Part shown: in pieces, positions 7,083-14,043 of the stretch
How positions within the stretch are numbered: position 1 is the stretch's first letter
How the letters are laid out: the number at the start of each line of letters is the position of its first letter
Source: an uncultured Bacteroidales bacterium
GTDB taxonomy: Bacteria > Bacteroidota > Bacteroidia > Bacteroidales > Bacteroidaceae
Direction: 5' to 3'
Assembly: GCA_902803195.1 (NCBI GenBank)
Contig: CADCOX010000036.1
Location: 1 to 14,134 of the forward strand
Length of the DNA: 14,134 nt
Position numbers and translations under genes: made by a program
The notes under the pieces: model-generated
Databases searched by the model: none
Told to the model about the DNA's origin: nothing
The model's input: only the letters and a program-made list of their open reading frames with translations

Positions 7083-9383
7083 CTATGAGTTCCCGTTATC
7101 GTTCCCGTTATCGTTCCCGTTATTCCCCCGTTCCCGTTTATTTGCCGCCTCGAGGTCGGCGAGGTCTTTCTCTTCGCCTACGACCCAGATGATGTCGCCG
7201 GCGTAGAAGGGACGTTGGGGGTTGGGCGAGATGAGGCTGTCGCCATCCTTCTCCTCCAGTCCTACGATGAGGCAGCGGTAGTCGTGGCGGATGCCGCTCT
7301 GTTGGATGGTCTGCCCGATGAAATGCGATCCTTCCTCGATGACGATGCGCTTCAGCTTCATCTCGGCTGTCTCCCCTGCAGCGTCGCGCGACTGTTGGAT
7401 TTGTTGTTCGAGTTCATGGGCGAAGGTCGCCAGTTGCTCGTCCGAGCCAATCACCTGCAAGCGGTCGCCCGGCAGGATAACGGTCTGCCCGGAAGGGATG
7501 TTGATGCGCTGATTGCCTCGCAGAAGCGAGGCCACGTGCACGCCGAAGCGGTGTCCGAAGTTCAGTTTCATCAACGTCTGGCCTGCCCATGCGATACCTA
7601 CGGGGATGGTGAAGTCGGTGAGGTGTACGTCACGCTCCATCAACCGACCTGCAAACTGTGGCTTGCCTGCGCGTTCGGCTGCCACACGCTCGCGTTGGTT
7701 GAGGTTGTCGGTGAACGTCTTCTCAAGCATTTGGCCTTGTCGTTTCAACGAGCGGTTGGCGATGATGATGCAGATGGCAGCCACTACGACCAGCATACCC
7801 AGGGCACCGCCCCAGTTGACGGTATGTCCCAGAACGTAACCCACGAAGGACGCACCGAGGGCGATGCGCAGCAGCTGCACGGCCACCAGCGGGGCGCGAT
7901 TGAAGCGGCTGTCGTTCCAGAGCGCCTGGAACGCCTGGCTGTGGTTCTTCTTCAACATGAGCGGACGAAGGAAAGGCGATAGCACAACGATGGTGATGAA
8001 TGCTGTTGCCAGTCCGTTCCAAGGCTTGGGCAGAAGGTTGTCGATGAGGGGCTCCACAACCCCCAGCATGATGCTCAAGAGGGCGATGCAGAGCACGCCG
8101 AAGATGAGTACGATGCGTCCCACTTGCCCAAGGTAGTCGCGCCAGTGGTTCTCCTGCTCAGCCATTGTGGGCGCTCCGCTGGCGTAGCGGTCCAGCAACA
8201 GCTTCCAGCGTGAGGGCAGATGGCCGTAAAGTGCGTTGTAGGTGGGCACGGCCAGGCGAATCATATAGGGCGTGGTGAAGGTGGTGAACACCGACACGGC
8301 CACGACGATGGGGTAGAGGAAGTCGCTCGTCACGCCCAAGGAGGTGCCTAACGTGGCCAGGATGAAGGCGAACTCGCCGATTTGCGTCAGCGAGAACGAG
8401 CATTGCATGGCGGTCTTCAGCGGCTGCCCGGCCAGCAGGAAACCGCCTGTCGAGAACACGGTCTGACCAATCATGATCGCCGCGATGATGCACAGGATGG
8501 GCACGATATATTGTCCGATGAGCGCCACGTCAACCATCATGCCTACCGACACGAAGAAGATGGCGCCGAAGAGGTCCTTCACGGGACTGACGAGGTGCTC
8601 GATTGTCTCTGCCTCAATCGTCTCGGCTAGGATGCTGCCCATGATGAAGGCTCCGAAGGCGGGCGAGAAGCCTACCGTCGACGCCAGTACGACCATGCCG
8701 AAGCAGAGGCCGAGCGCCACGATGAGCATCGTCTCGTCGCTCATCAGCGGCTTCGTCTTGCGAAGGAAGAGGGGAATCAGATAGATGCCCACTACGAACC
8801 ACAACACGAGGAAGAACACCAGCTTCAAGATGCTCGTCGCCATCTGCATGCCCTGGAACTGTTGGCTTACGGCCATCGTCGACAGCACCACCATCAGCAC
8901 GATGGCCAGGATGTCCTCGATGATGAGCACGCTCAGCACCATGCTCGCAAAACGCTGTTGTCGCAGGCCCATATCATCGAAGGCCTTGAAGATAATCGTC
9001 GTCGATGACATGGCCAGCATGCCGCCGAGGAAGATGCAGTCCATCTGGCCCCAGCCGAAGGCGTGTCCCGTGAAGAAGCCTACCGTCATCATGCTGAGGA
9101 TGATGGTGCAGGCCGCGATGATAGGTGCGGAACCCATCTTCATGATCTTCTTGAACGAGAATTCAAGTCCGAGGGCGAACAGAAGGAAGATCACGCCGAT
9201 GTCGCTCCACAGGTGTACGTTCTCCAAGTCGGAGACGCTCGGCATATAAGGCATGTTGGGCGAGGCCAGGAAGCCTGCCACGATGTAGCCTAGCACCAAC
9301 GGCTGCTTCAGTTTCTTGAACAGCAGCGTCATGACACCTGCGCAGATGAGGATGAGCGCCAGATCGGCTATCATTGGTTCCAT
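7083..9383 (-). CDS. KefB-like CPA2 cation:proton antiporter with two TrkA-C domains
   Basis: This 766-residue inner-membrane protein has an N-terminal Na+/H+-exchanger domain (residues ~5-380, about 12 helices) carrying the Glu156-Asp157 pair in LIIEDILAIV and conserved GFSPAFGAFIMG and FFVSVGMMVD segments. A second hydrophobic block (~420-545, about four helices) follows, then two TrkA-C/RCK_C-like domains (~585-660 and ~675-740). Such proteins exchange K+ or Na+ for protons. No Rossmann-type RCK_N (TrkA-N) domain with a GxGxxG motif is visible between the membrane part and the TrkA-C domains, unlike E. coli KefB/KefC. The C-terminus is an Asn/Gly/Asp tail (about 753-766) written by a 12-bp DNA repeat. 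It is probably the first gene of a transcript continuing into the PHP and SDR genes. Its leader contains 27-bp tandem repeats. Confidence 0.9.
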   Translation of the reverse strand: MEPMIADLALILICAGVMTLLFKKLKQPLVLGYIVAGFLASPNMPYMPSVSDLENVHLWSDIGVIFLLFALGLEFSFKKIMKMGSAPIIAACTIILSMMTVGFFTGHAFGWGQMDCIFLGGMLAMSSTTIIFKAFDDMGLRQQRFASMVLSVLIIEDILAIVLMVVLSTMAVSQQFQGMQMATSILKLVFFLVLWFVVGIYLIPLFLRKTKPLMSDETMLIVALGLCFGMVVLASTVGFSPAFGAFIMGSILAETIEAETIEHLVSPVKDLFGAIFFVSVGMMVDVALIGQYIVPILCIIAAIMIGQTVFSTGGFLLAGQPLKTAMQCSFSLTQIGEFAFILATLGTSLGVTSDFLYPIVVAVSVFTTFTTPYMIRLAVPTYNALYGHLPSRWKLLLDRYASGAPTMAEQENHWRDYLGQVGRIVLIFGVLCIALLSIMLGVVEPLIDNLLPKPWNGLATAFITIVVLSPFLRPLMLKKNHSQAFQALWNDSRFNRAPLVAVQLLRIALGASFVGYVLGHTVNWGGALGMLVVVAAICIIIANRSLKRQGQMLEKTFTDNLNQRERVAAERAGKPQFAGRLMERDVHLTDFTIPVGIAWAGQTLMKLNFGHRFGVHVASLLRGNQRINIPSGQTVILPGDRLQVIGSDEQLATFAHELEQQIQQSRDAAGETAEMKLKRIVIEEGSHFIGQTIQQSGIRHDYRCLIVGLEEKDGDSLISPNPQRPFYAGDIIWVVGEEKDLADLEAANKRERGNNGNDNGNDNGNS
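7089..7124 (-). repeat. 12-bp tandem repeat at the 3' end of the antiporter gene
   Basis: The plus strand has three direct copies, GTTCCCGTTATC, GTTCCCGTTATC and GTTCCCGTTATT, followed by the partial sequence CCCCCGTTCCCGTTT. Read on the coding strand this gives alternating N-G-N-D codons just before the stop. The same hexamers recur in the next intergenic gap at 6291-6317. Confidence 0.8.
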
Positions 9384-9430
9384 AGAGGGTAGTATAGCGT
9401 TTTTACTTAACTTCTGCTTAAGAGTAAAAT

Positions 9431-9511
9431 GTCTTCACCTCAGCTTGCAAGACAGATGTCTTCACCTCAGCTTGCAAGACATTCGTCTTAACTTCAGCTT
9501 GCAAGACATTC
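9431..9511. repeat. Three 27-bp tandem repeats upstream of the antiporter gene
   Basis: Units begin at 9431, 9458 and 9485, each opening with GTCTTMACYTC and containing CAGCTTGCAAGAC. A fourth start at 9512 keeps only the first 11 bases and then turns into the octamer array. Each unit is bounded by a GTCTT/AAGAC inverted pair and holds the palindrome CTTGCAAG. There is no spacer between units, so this is not a CRISPR array. Confidence 0.85.
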
Positions 9512-9582
9512 GTCTTAACTTCTTAACTCCTTAACTTCTATGTTCTAATACTATCGTCTTAACTTCTTAACTTCTTAACTTC
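9512..9582. repeat. TTAACTTC octamer repeats between metalloprotease and antiporter genes
   Basis: Two blocks, at 9512-9538 and 9556-9582, each start GTCTTAACTTC and continue with two further copies of TTAACTYC. The blocks are separated by 17 unrelated bases. On the transcribed minus strand the array is a purine-rich GAAGTTAA series. No terminator is visible in the 210-base gap, so read-through from the metalloprotease gene into the antiporter gene is possible. Confidence 0.7.
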
Positions 9583-9593
9583 TCCTTATCTCC

Positions 9594-12038
9594 TTACTTC
9601 TCGAAGATAAGGCGAATCTGGAGTTCGAGGTCGCGGTAGTGGGCGAGGGTAGCGGCGTCGCCACTCGCGGCATGTGCGCGCTGCTGGATCTGTTTCAGGG
9701 CGTGGGTGATATAGGGGCGCGACTCCACGGTCGAGCCGGACTTCCACGCTTCAATCAGAGCCGGTACGGCACGGGCCTGTACGTAGCGGCGCCAACGGTC
9801 GGGCTTAGCATCGTTGAACAGCAGGCGTACGAGGTCGCGGGTGTAGTCCGCCGGTTGATAGGCGTTCGAGGCGTAGCTGTAACGAACGATATTATTGAAG
9901 GTAGAGGCCGAGCACAGCGAGCTCACGGCCAGGTCGGCCAGCGGACGGATCATCGACTGCGGGTCTGCCGTCAGGCGCTGGATATAAGGCACGTTGATCA
10001 ACCACTTCGGTTCCGTCAGCACCTGCTTGTCCAACCATTGCATGGCGCGTTGCACGCGAGCTTTCTCTTCGGGGACATATACGTTTCCAGCCTCTTCCAC
10101 GCTCTTGTAGTTGCGGTAGACGCCGCCGATGTTACGTCCTACGTGACCGATGTAGCGGCGCATCTGTCCGATCAAGCTATTGTACATCTGGCCGAGGTTC
10201 TCGTTGAGGTCGCCTTCTTCGCGCACCCATTCGGGCAGGTTGACGATGATGCGCTTCAGGTTCTTGATGCCGTAGTCGGCCGAGCGCATCTGGTCATCGC
10301 CGAGGTCCTCGGTCTGTGCGCGCGGGTCGTTGTCGTTGCCTTCGCCGCCAAACCAGTAGCGCTTGCTCTCAGCCAGACGGGCCACCGTCATCTTGTTCAG
10401 CAGCAGACGCTCCTGGTCGGCCTCGCTGACGAGTTGGCCGTCAGCGTGGAGCTGGGGAGCTGTCACGTCGGGGAACCACTTGTAGCCCCATTCGATGGCC
10501 CATTTGTCGTAGGTGTTGATGCGGGGGAAGATGCCCACCGGACTGATGTGGTCCTCGGGCTGGGCTACGTAGTTGAAGCGGGCGTAGTCCATGATGCTGG
10601 CGGTGTGGCCGTTGGCTTCCACCCACGCTTTGTTGCGCAGGCTGTCGACGGGCGTAGCCGAGCTGGCGCCCATATTGTGGCGAAGGCCAAGCGTGTGGCC
10701 CACCTCATGCGAACTGACGAAGCGGATGAGCTGTCCCATCAGCTCCTCGTCAAACTTCATCGAGTGCGTCCGGTCGTCCACGGCGCCGGCCTGAATCAGG
10801 TACCAGTCGTGGATGAGTTGCATCACGTTGTGATACCACCCGATGTGCGATTCGATGATCTCGCCTGAGCGAGGGTCGCTGACGTGCGGGCCGTAGGCAT
10901 TGGCGATAGGCGAGGCCAGGTAGCGGATGACCGAGTAGCGGGCGTCCTCCATGCTCATCCCTAAGGAGTCGGCATTCTCTGGCCACTCCTCTGCGTGGAT
11001 AGCGTTCTTCCAACCTGCCTGCTCGAAGGCTACGTTCCAGTCGTTGACGCCCTGGATCAAGTATTTGCGCCATTGCTTGGGCGTAGCGGGGTCGATGTAG
11101 TAGACGATAGGCTTCTTCGGTTCCACCAACTCGCCACGGCGCATGCGTTCGAGGTCCTCCTCCGATTTAGGTTCCAGGCGCCAACGCGTTGCCATCGCGC
11201 GGCGGCGCACCTGTTGCTGGCGGTCGCTGAACTCGCGGTGGCTCTCGGTGAAGTAACCCACACGCTCGTCGAAGTAGCGCGGACGCATCGGCTCCTTGGG
11301 CAGCAGCACGAACGAGGTGTTTAGACGGAAGGTGGCTTGCCCGGTCAGCATGCTGGCCAGGTTCGTCTGCCCTTGGCTGCCACCGCGTGCAGCGTAGGTC
11401 TTCACCGTCTTCACTTCCGTGTTGATGGGGTAGGTGTTCACGCCGTCGATATAGCTCTGATCAGCTTTCAGCGCCGCCACTTTGAAGCGTTCCTTCGTCT
11501 GTTCGCCGAAGCCCGTGAGGATGTTGTCGCCTTTCAGGAAGTCGGTCACCTTGATGCTCGTGTGATGGCGGTGGAGCGAGTCGCCGCTCTCCTTGTCCAC
11601 CTTGAAGCTGGCCACGATGGGGTTCTCCGTTGCAGCCTCCAAGGCGCGATGTATCTGGTCGGTGCTGTCGGCTGTAGCGTCGTAAGCCAGCACGCGCAGC
11701 AGCACCTGCTCGCCATGCTTCTCGAAGTAGAGTACGTGACTCGACACCAGTTCGCCGCCGTAGACGCCCAGGTTGACAGGCGTCGACACGAAGCGCGTCG
11801 TACATAGGAACGGACGCCCCAGCAGCGAGTCGGCTATCTGGAAGTAGTAGTCGTCCTTGTGTTTCTGTACGTTGAACAGCCCTTCTACAGGAGCCGGACG
11901 CTGTTCTTTCTTTTCGGCAGGTTTAGCAGCCTCGGTCTTGGCAGCCTTCTTCTTCTTCTTGAAAAGTCCCGCGTCAGCAGGAACTGGCAGCAGCACCAAC
12001 GCCGCAAGAGCCAGGATGAGTACTCGTTTCATCGTCAT
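9594..12038 (-). CDS. Secreted zinc-dependent metalloprotease (HExxHxxGxxH, DUF5117/DUF4953-type)
   Basis: Numbering from ATG 12038 gives 814 residues. A signal peptide (RVLILALAALVLLPVPADA, cut near residue 23) is followed by a Lys-rich stretch (LFKKKKKAAK) and then a large periplasmic or secreted protein. The zinc motif HEVGHTLGLRH (His444, Glu445, His448, His454) is the metzincin HExxHxxGxxH form, and SIMDYARF (Met483) looks like the Met-turn. The overall pattern matches the Bacteroidetes family annotated with DUF5117, DUF5118 and DUF4953, whose substrates are unknown. I chose ATG 12038 (or 12032, two residues later) because the signal peptide begins there. The frame stays open to 12146, but that extension would put 36 polar residues ahead of the signal peptide. 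No TAnnTTTG promoter was seen in the leader; it may be read through from mscS. Confidence 0.88.
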   Translation of the reverse strand: MTMKRVLILALAALVLLPVPADAGLFKKKKKAAKTEAAKPAEKKEQRPAPVEGLFNVQKHKDDYYFQIADSLLGRPFLCTTRFVSTPVNLGVYGGELVSSHVLYFEKHGEQVLLRVLAYDATADSTDQIHRALEAATENPIVASFKVDKESGDSLHRHHTSIKVTDFLKGDNILTGFGEQTKERFKVAALKADQSYIDGVNTYPINTEVKTVKTYAARGGSQGQTNLASMLTGQATFRLNTSFVLLPKEPMRPRYFDERVGYFTESHREFSDRQQQVRRRAMATRWRLEPKSEEDLERMRRGELVEPKKPIVYYIDPATPKQWRKYLIQGVNDWNVAFEQAGWKNAIHAEEWPENADSLGMSMEDARYSVIRYLASPIANAYGPHVSDPRSGEIIESHIGWYHNVMQLIHDWYLIQAGAVDDRTHSMKFDEELMGQLIRFVSSHEVGHTLGLRHNMGASSATPVDSLRNKAWVEANGHTASIMDYARFNYVAQPEDHISPVGIFPRINTYDKWAIEWGYKWFPDVTAPQLHADGQLVSEADQERLLLNKMTVARLAESKRYWFGGEGNDNDPRAQTEDLGDDQMRSADYGIKNLKRIIVNLPEWVREEGDLNENLGQMYNSLIGQMRRYIGHVGRNIGGVYRNYKSVEEAGNVYVPEEKARVQRAMQWLDKQVLTEPKWLINVPYIQRLTADPQSMIRPLADLAVSSLCSASTFNNIVRYSYASNAYQPADYTRDLVRLLFNDAKPDRWRRYVQARAVPALIEAWKSGSTVESRPYITHALKQIQQRAHAASGDAATLAHYRDLELQIRLIFEK

Positions 12039-12140
12039 GTATTTATTTATGGTTCTTATTTTCCTGTTAATATTTCGCTCTCCGCTCAAGCTTGCTCGCT
12101 TCGTACATCCTAAACTTGCCGAAGGACACATCGAAGAGCT

Positions 12141-12284
12141 ATTCACTTTTCACTTTTCATTTTTCACTTTTCACTTTTCCCTCTCCCCCACGGGGAGAGC
12201 CGGAGAGGGGCCTTTCACTTTTCACTTCTTACATCCGGGAGAGGGGCCTTTCATTTTTCACTTTTCATTTTTCATTTTTCATTT
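12141..12284. repeat. TTTCAC/TTTCAT simple repeats between mscS and the metalloprotease gene
   Basis: Runs of TTCACTTTTCA and TTCATTTTTCA occupy 12141-12178, 12213-12230 and 12249-12284. They alternate with the GC-rich hairpin elements at 12179-12212 and 12292-12325 and with a fragment of that element (CCGGGAGAGGGGCCT, 12235-12249). On the transcribed minus strand they are purine-rich GAAAAGTGAAAAATG-type tracts. Confidence 0.75.
12179..12212. repeat. GC-rich nested hairpin element, copy 1
   Basis: The element reads CCCTCTCCCC, CAC, GGGGAGAG, CC, GGAGAGGGGCC in order. The left arm can pair with either the middle arm (CTCTCCCC with GGGGAGAG, tight 3-base loop) or the right arm (CCCTCTCC with GGAGAGGG, wide loop), so two hairpins are mutually exclusive. 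It lies in the mscS-metalloprotease gap. Confidence 0.75.
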
Positions 12285-12291
12285 CCCTCTT

Positions 12292-12325
12292 CCCTCTCCC
12301 CTTGGGGAGAGCCGGAGAGGGGCTT
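12292..12325. repeat. GC-rich nested hairpin element, copy 2, overlapping the mscS stop codon
   Basis: It has the same layout as copy 1, with TT instead of CAC between the first two arms: CCCTCTCCCC, TT, GGGGAGAG, CC, GGAGAGGGGCTT. The right end contains two bases of the mscS stop codon (12324-12326). As RNA of mscS it would form a strong hairpin directly after the stop, suited to termination or 3'-end protection, but no T tract follows it. Confidence 0.7.
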
Positions 12326-13220
12326 ACCCCTGATGCACCGTGATTTGCGGGAACGGGAACTTGATACCTTCGGCGTTGAAGGTCTTGTAGATGCGCTCGT
12401 TCACGTCGAAGAGCACATCCCAGTAGTCGTCGTTGTTCACCCACGCCCGCAGTATCATGTCCACCGAGCTGTCGGCCAGTTCCTTCAGGTAGACCACTGG
12501 CTCGGGGATGGGCAGGATGCGCTTGTCGCTCTTCATAAGCTCCTCAGCCACGCGCCGCACGCGGTCCATGTCCTCGTCGTACTCCACGCTCACGCTCCAG
12601 TCCACGCGCCGCGTAGGAGTCTGGCTGAAGTTCGTGATGCTGCCGCTGCTCAGCGCGCCGTTAGGCACGTAGATCTGCTTGCCGTCGGCCGTCAGCAGGA
12701 TGGTATGGAAGATTTGGATGGCTATCACCGTGCCCGCCGTACCCTGCGTCTCTATCCAGTCGCCCACCTTGTAAGGCTTCAGGAACAGGATGACGATGCC
12801 GCCGGCGAAGTTCTGCAGGTTGCCGCTCAGCGCCATGCCGATGGCTACGCCGAACGAGGCCAGCAGCGCCGCGAAGCTTGTCGTGTTCACGCCCAGCGCG
12901 CCCAGCACCGAAATAATCAGCAGCACCTGCAACAGGATGTTCACAAAACTCTTCAGGAACGTTGTCACGCTCGTCTCCACCTTCCGACGCTCCAGCATCT
13001 GGTTCACCAAGAAGTTAAGGAACTTGATGACGTAGCGCCCTACAAAATACACGACGGCCGCCACCAAGATATGCCGCCCGGCATCCAACGCCCAATTCAT
13101 CAGCTGTTGCAGCACATTCGCCCAGTCGATGCTACCGTCCTTCAAGTCCTCGCTCATCGCCGCGATAGGCGACGAACTCAAGCTGTCAGGCACCGCCGTA
13201 GCTTGTAGAAGTCTTATCAT
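12324..13220 (-). CDS. MscS-family small-conductance mechanosensitive channel
   Basis: This 298-residue inner-membrane channel opens under membrane tension to release solutes during hypo-osmotic shock. It has an N-terminal extension (1-40), hydrophobic helices at about 48-72 and 88-112, and the pore-lining MscS helix at about 115-147 (GVAIGMALSGNLQNFAGG). The signature FLKPYKVGDWIE, the beta domain with IQIFHTILLTADGKQIYVPN (169-188), and the C-terminal alpha/beta domain follow. Length is close to E. coli MscS (286). The start at 13220 sits 28 bases after a good TAnnTTTG box; Met22 is a less likely alternative. Its stop overlaps a GC-rich hairpin element. Confidence 0.92.
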   Translation of the reverse strand: MIRLLQATAVPDSLSSSPIAAMSEDLKDGSIDWANVLQQLMNWALDAGRHILVAAVVYFVGRYVIKFLNFLVNQMLERRKVETSVTTFLKSFVNILLQVLLIISVLGALGVNTTSFAALLASFGVAIGMALSGNLQNFAGGIVILFLKPYKVGDWIETQGTAGTVIAIQIFHTILLTADGKQIYVPNGALSSGSITNFSQTPTRRVDWSVSVEYDEDMDRVRRVAEELMKSDKRILPIPEPVVYLKELADSSVDMILRAWVNNDDYWDVLFDVNERIYKTFNAEGIKFPFPQITVHQG

Positions 13221-13247
13221 TCTTCGTCTTGTCTTTGTTTACGGCTG

Positions 13248-13255
13248 CAAAGGTA
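13248..13255 (-). promoter_or_regulatory. Bacteroidetes -7 promoter box for mscS
   Basis: On the minus strand this reads TACCTTTG followed by CAGCCG, a textbook Bacteroidetes TAnnTTTG context. The leader would be about 20 bases. A -33 TTTG at standard spacing is not clear. Confidence 0.7.
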
Positions 13256-13390
13256 CGCATTATTTTTGTATGTTCACCCTACATACACGTAAAATATTTG
13301 GCAATTAAATACAATTTAAACTCTGGCGTCTCTCTATCAAAAAATAATTTGACGCTGAAAGAAAATACTCCTCATTTCTCCTCCCTCAGT

Positions 13391-13440
13391 CTCCCCCTTC
13401 CCTCAGTTCACCCCCCCCACGGGGGGGCAGGGAGGGGGCT
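13391..13440. repeat. GC-rich nested hairpin element, diverged copy 3
   Basis: The outer arms CTCCCCCTTCCCT (13391-13403) and AGGGAGGGGGCT (13429-13440) can pair with a one-base bulge. Between them a run of C's (13411-13418) and seven G's (13421-13427) form a tight inner hairpin. The CAC inner loop and the order of arms match copies 1 and 2, and it also lies next to mscS, on the upstream side. Confidence 0.6.
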
Positions 13441-13454
13441 TCACGTCCGTTCGC

Positions 13455-13751
13455 TCAGCCCTGCACGTATATAGGCATCGGCCTGCACGTATATAGGCAT
13501 CGGCCTGCACGACTATATGTGTACGTTATTCGGTCGCGACCGAACAATGTTGACCCGATGCCGTTCTGGCAGGCAGGACTTTTCAACGCGGTCGCAGAAC
13601 TCAGAAGGTCATAAGTGCGCATAGGTTGAACGCTATTTCTGCCTACTTTACTTTTTCTGTACACGCCAACTAGCCTTGCTTCCACTTTTTGCCGGAAAAG
13701 GCTGCCTATTGAATTGAGTGATAAAGTGTTATGCGAGTGGAGGCTGTTCAT
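13455..13751 (-). CDS. Doubtful 98-residue ORF spanning repeats
   Basis: An ATG at 13751 opens a 98-residue frame rich in Ser, Arg and Leu, with no recognised domain, signal peptide or membrane helix. Its C-terminal third is a translation of the 16-bp palindrome and the 22-bp tandem repeats, and its N-terminal codons start within the AGTGGARGC array. It lies in the same direction as mscS, about 230 bases upstream. It is more likely a by-product of a repeated DNA element than a gene. Confidence 0.15.
   Translation of the reverse strand: MNSLHSHNTLSLNSIGSLFRQKVEARLVGVYRKSKVGRNSVQPMRTYDLLSSATALKSPACQNGIGSTLFGRDRITYTYSRAGRCLYTCRPMPIYVQG
13460..13503. repeat. 22-bp tandem repeat, two exact copies plus a partial third
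   Basis: Identical units occupy 13460-13481 and 13482-13503, each starting CCTGCACGTATATAGG and ending CATCGG. A third starts at 13504 with CCTGCACG and then degrades (ACTATATG). No spacer separates the units. Confidence 0.85.
13529..13544. repeat. Perfect 16-bp palindrome
   Basis: TTCGGTCGCGACCGAA is fully self-complementary. Such a dyad could be a protein-binding site or the centre of a repeated element; its position 25 bases right of the 22-bp repeats suggests it belongs to the same structure. Confidence 0.6.
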
Positions 13752-13874
13752 TTCACTTCCACTTAGCCTCCATTCAGAGTGGAAGCAAAGTGGAGGCTAT
13801 ACGAACATCTTCCACTTTTGTAATCACCACAATAACAGATGTTTAGCAGCTAATGTTGCTCAAATAGTGGAAGC
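13678..13874. repeat. AGTGGARGC motif array in both orientations
   Basis: Full or near-full copies are at 13678-13686 (-), 13736-13744 (+), 13756-13763 (-), 13766-13772 (-, partial), 13778-13786 (+), 13789-13797 (+), 13809-13816 (-) and 13866-13874 (+). They create overlapping hairpins: 13735-13745 with 13765-13775 (11 positions, one mismatch), 13756-13763 with 13778-13785 (8 bp), and 13765-13772 with 13791-13798 (8 bp). Confidence 0.65.
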
Positions 13875-13977
13875 TAGGTCAAACTCCATAGATTTTTTTT
13901 GGCCACTCAGGCGCTCCGGCACAAGGAGATAACATAGGGCTAGCCAGCTGACACGCGATGAGGTGATTTATTGTTTT

Positions 13978-14011
13978 TACTCAAGTTCTTCATAACATGC
14001 GAACTTGAGTA
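13978..14011. repeat. 11-bp perfect inverted repeat
   Basis: TACTCAAGTTC (13978-13988) pairs with GAACTTGAGTA (14001-14011) around a 12-base loop. It is preceded by a TTTTT run on the plus strand. Neither strand has a T tract after the hairpin, so a terminator is unlikely. Confidence 0.6.
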
Positions 14012-14043
14012 CACGAATTAGACGAATTCTTGTCCTCTGACAT

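Noticed and set aside
7215..7982. Plus-strand open frame (255 codons)
   Set aside because: It is antisense to the TrkA-C part of the antiporter gene; no family resemblance.
9431..9511. Possible CRISPR array from 27-bp repeats
   Set aside because: The units abut without spacers and no cas genes are nearby. The same holds for the 22-bp repeats at 13460-13503.
9316..9534. Plus-strand frame encoding a nine-residue repeat (LSLQD-type)
   Set aside because: It is the translation of the 27-bp DNA repeat (27 = 9 codons) joined to antisense of the antiporter N-terminus. The repeat is better explained as intergenic DNA.
9639..10868. Long plus-strand open frame (409 codons)
   Set aside because: It is wholly antisense to the metalloprotease gene, which has a signal peptide and zinc motif. 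The antisense frame has no recognisable domain and reflects the codon use of the real gene.
12039..12146. N-terminal extension of the metalloprotease to ATG 12146
   Set aside because: It would place 36 polar residues before an excellent signal peptide and would be encoded by simple-repeat-adjacent DNA. ATG 12038 or 12032 fits better.
12333..13208. Plus-strand open frame (291 codons)
   Set aside because: It is antisense to mscS over its whole length; the product is His/Arg/Gln-rich with no domain.
13560..13632. Possible structured RNA from GTTCTG/CAGAAC and TTCAAC/GTTGAA pairs
   Set aside because: Stems are 6 bp with wide loops, the two pairs interleave rather than nest, and there is no promoter or terminator; not above chance by eye.
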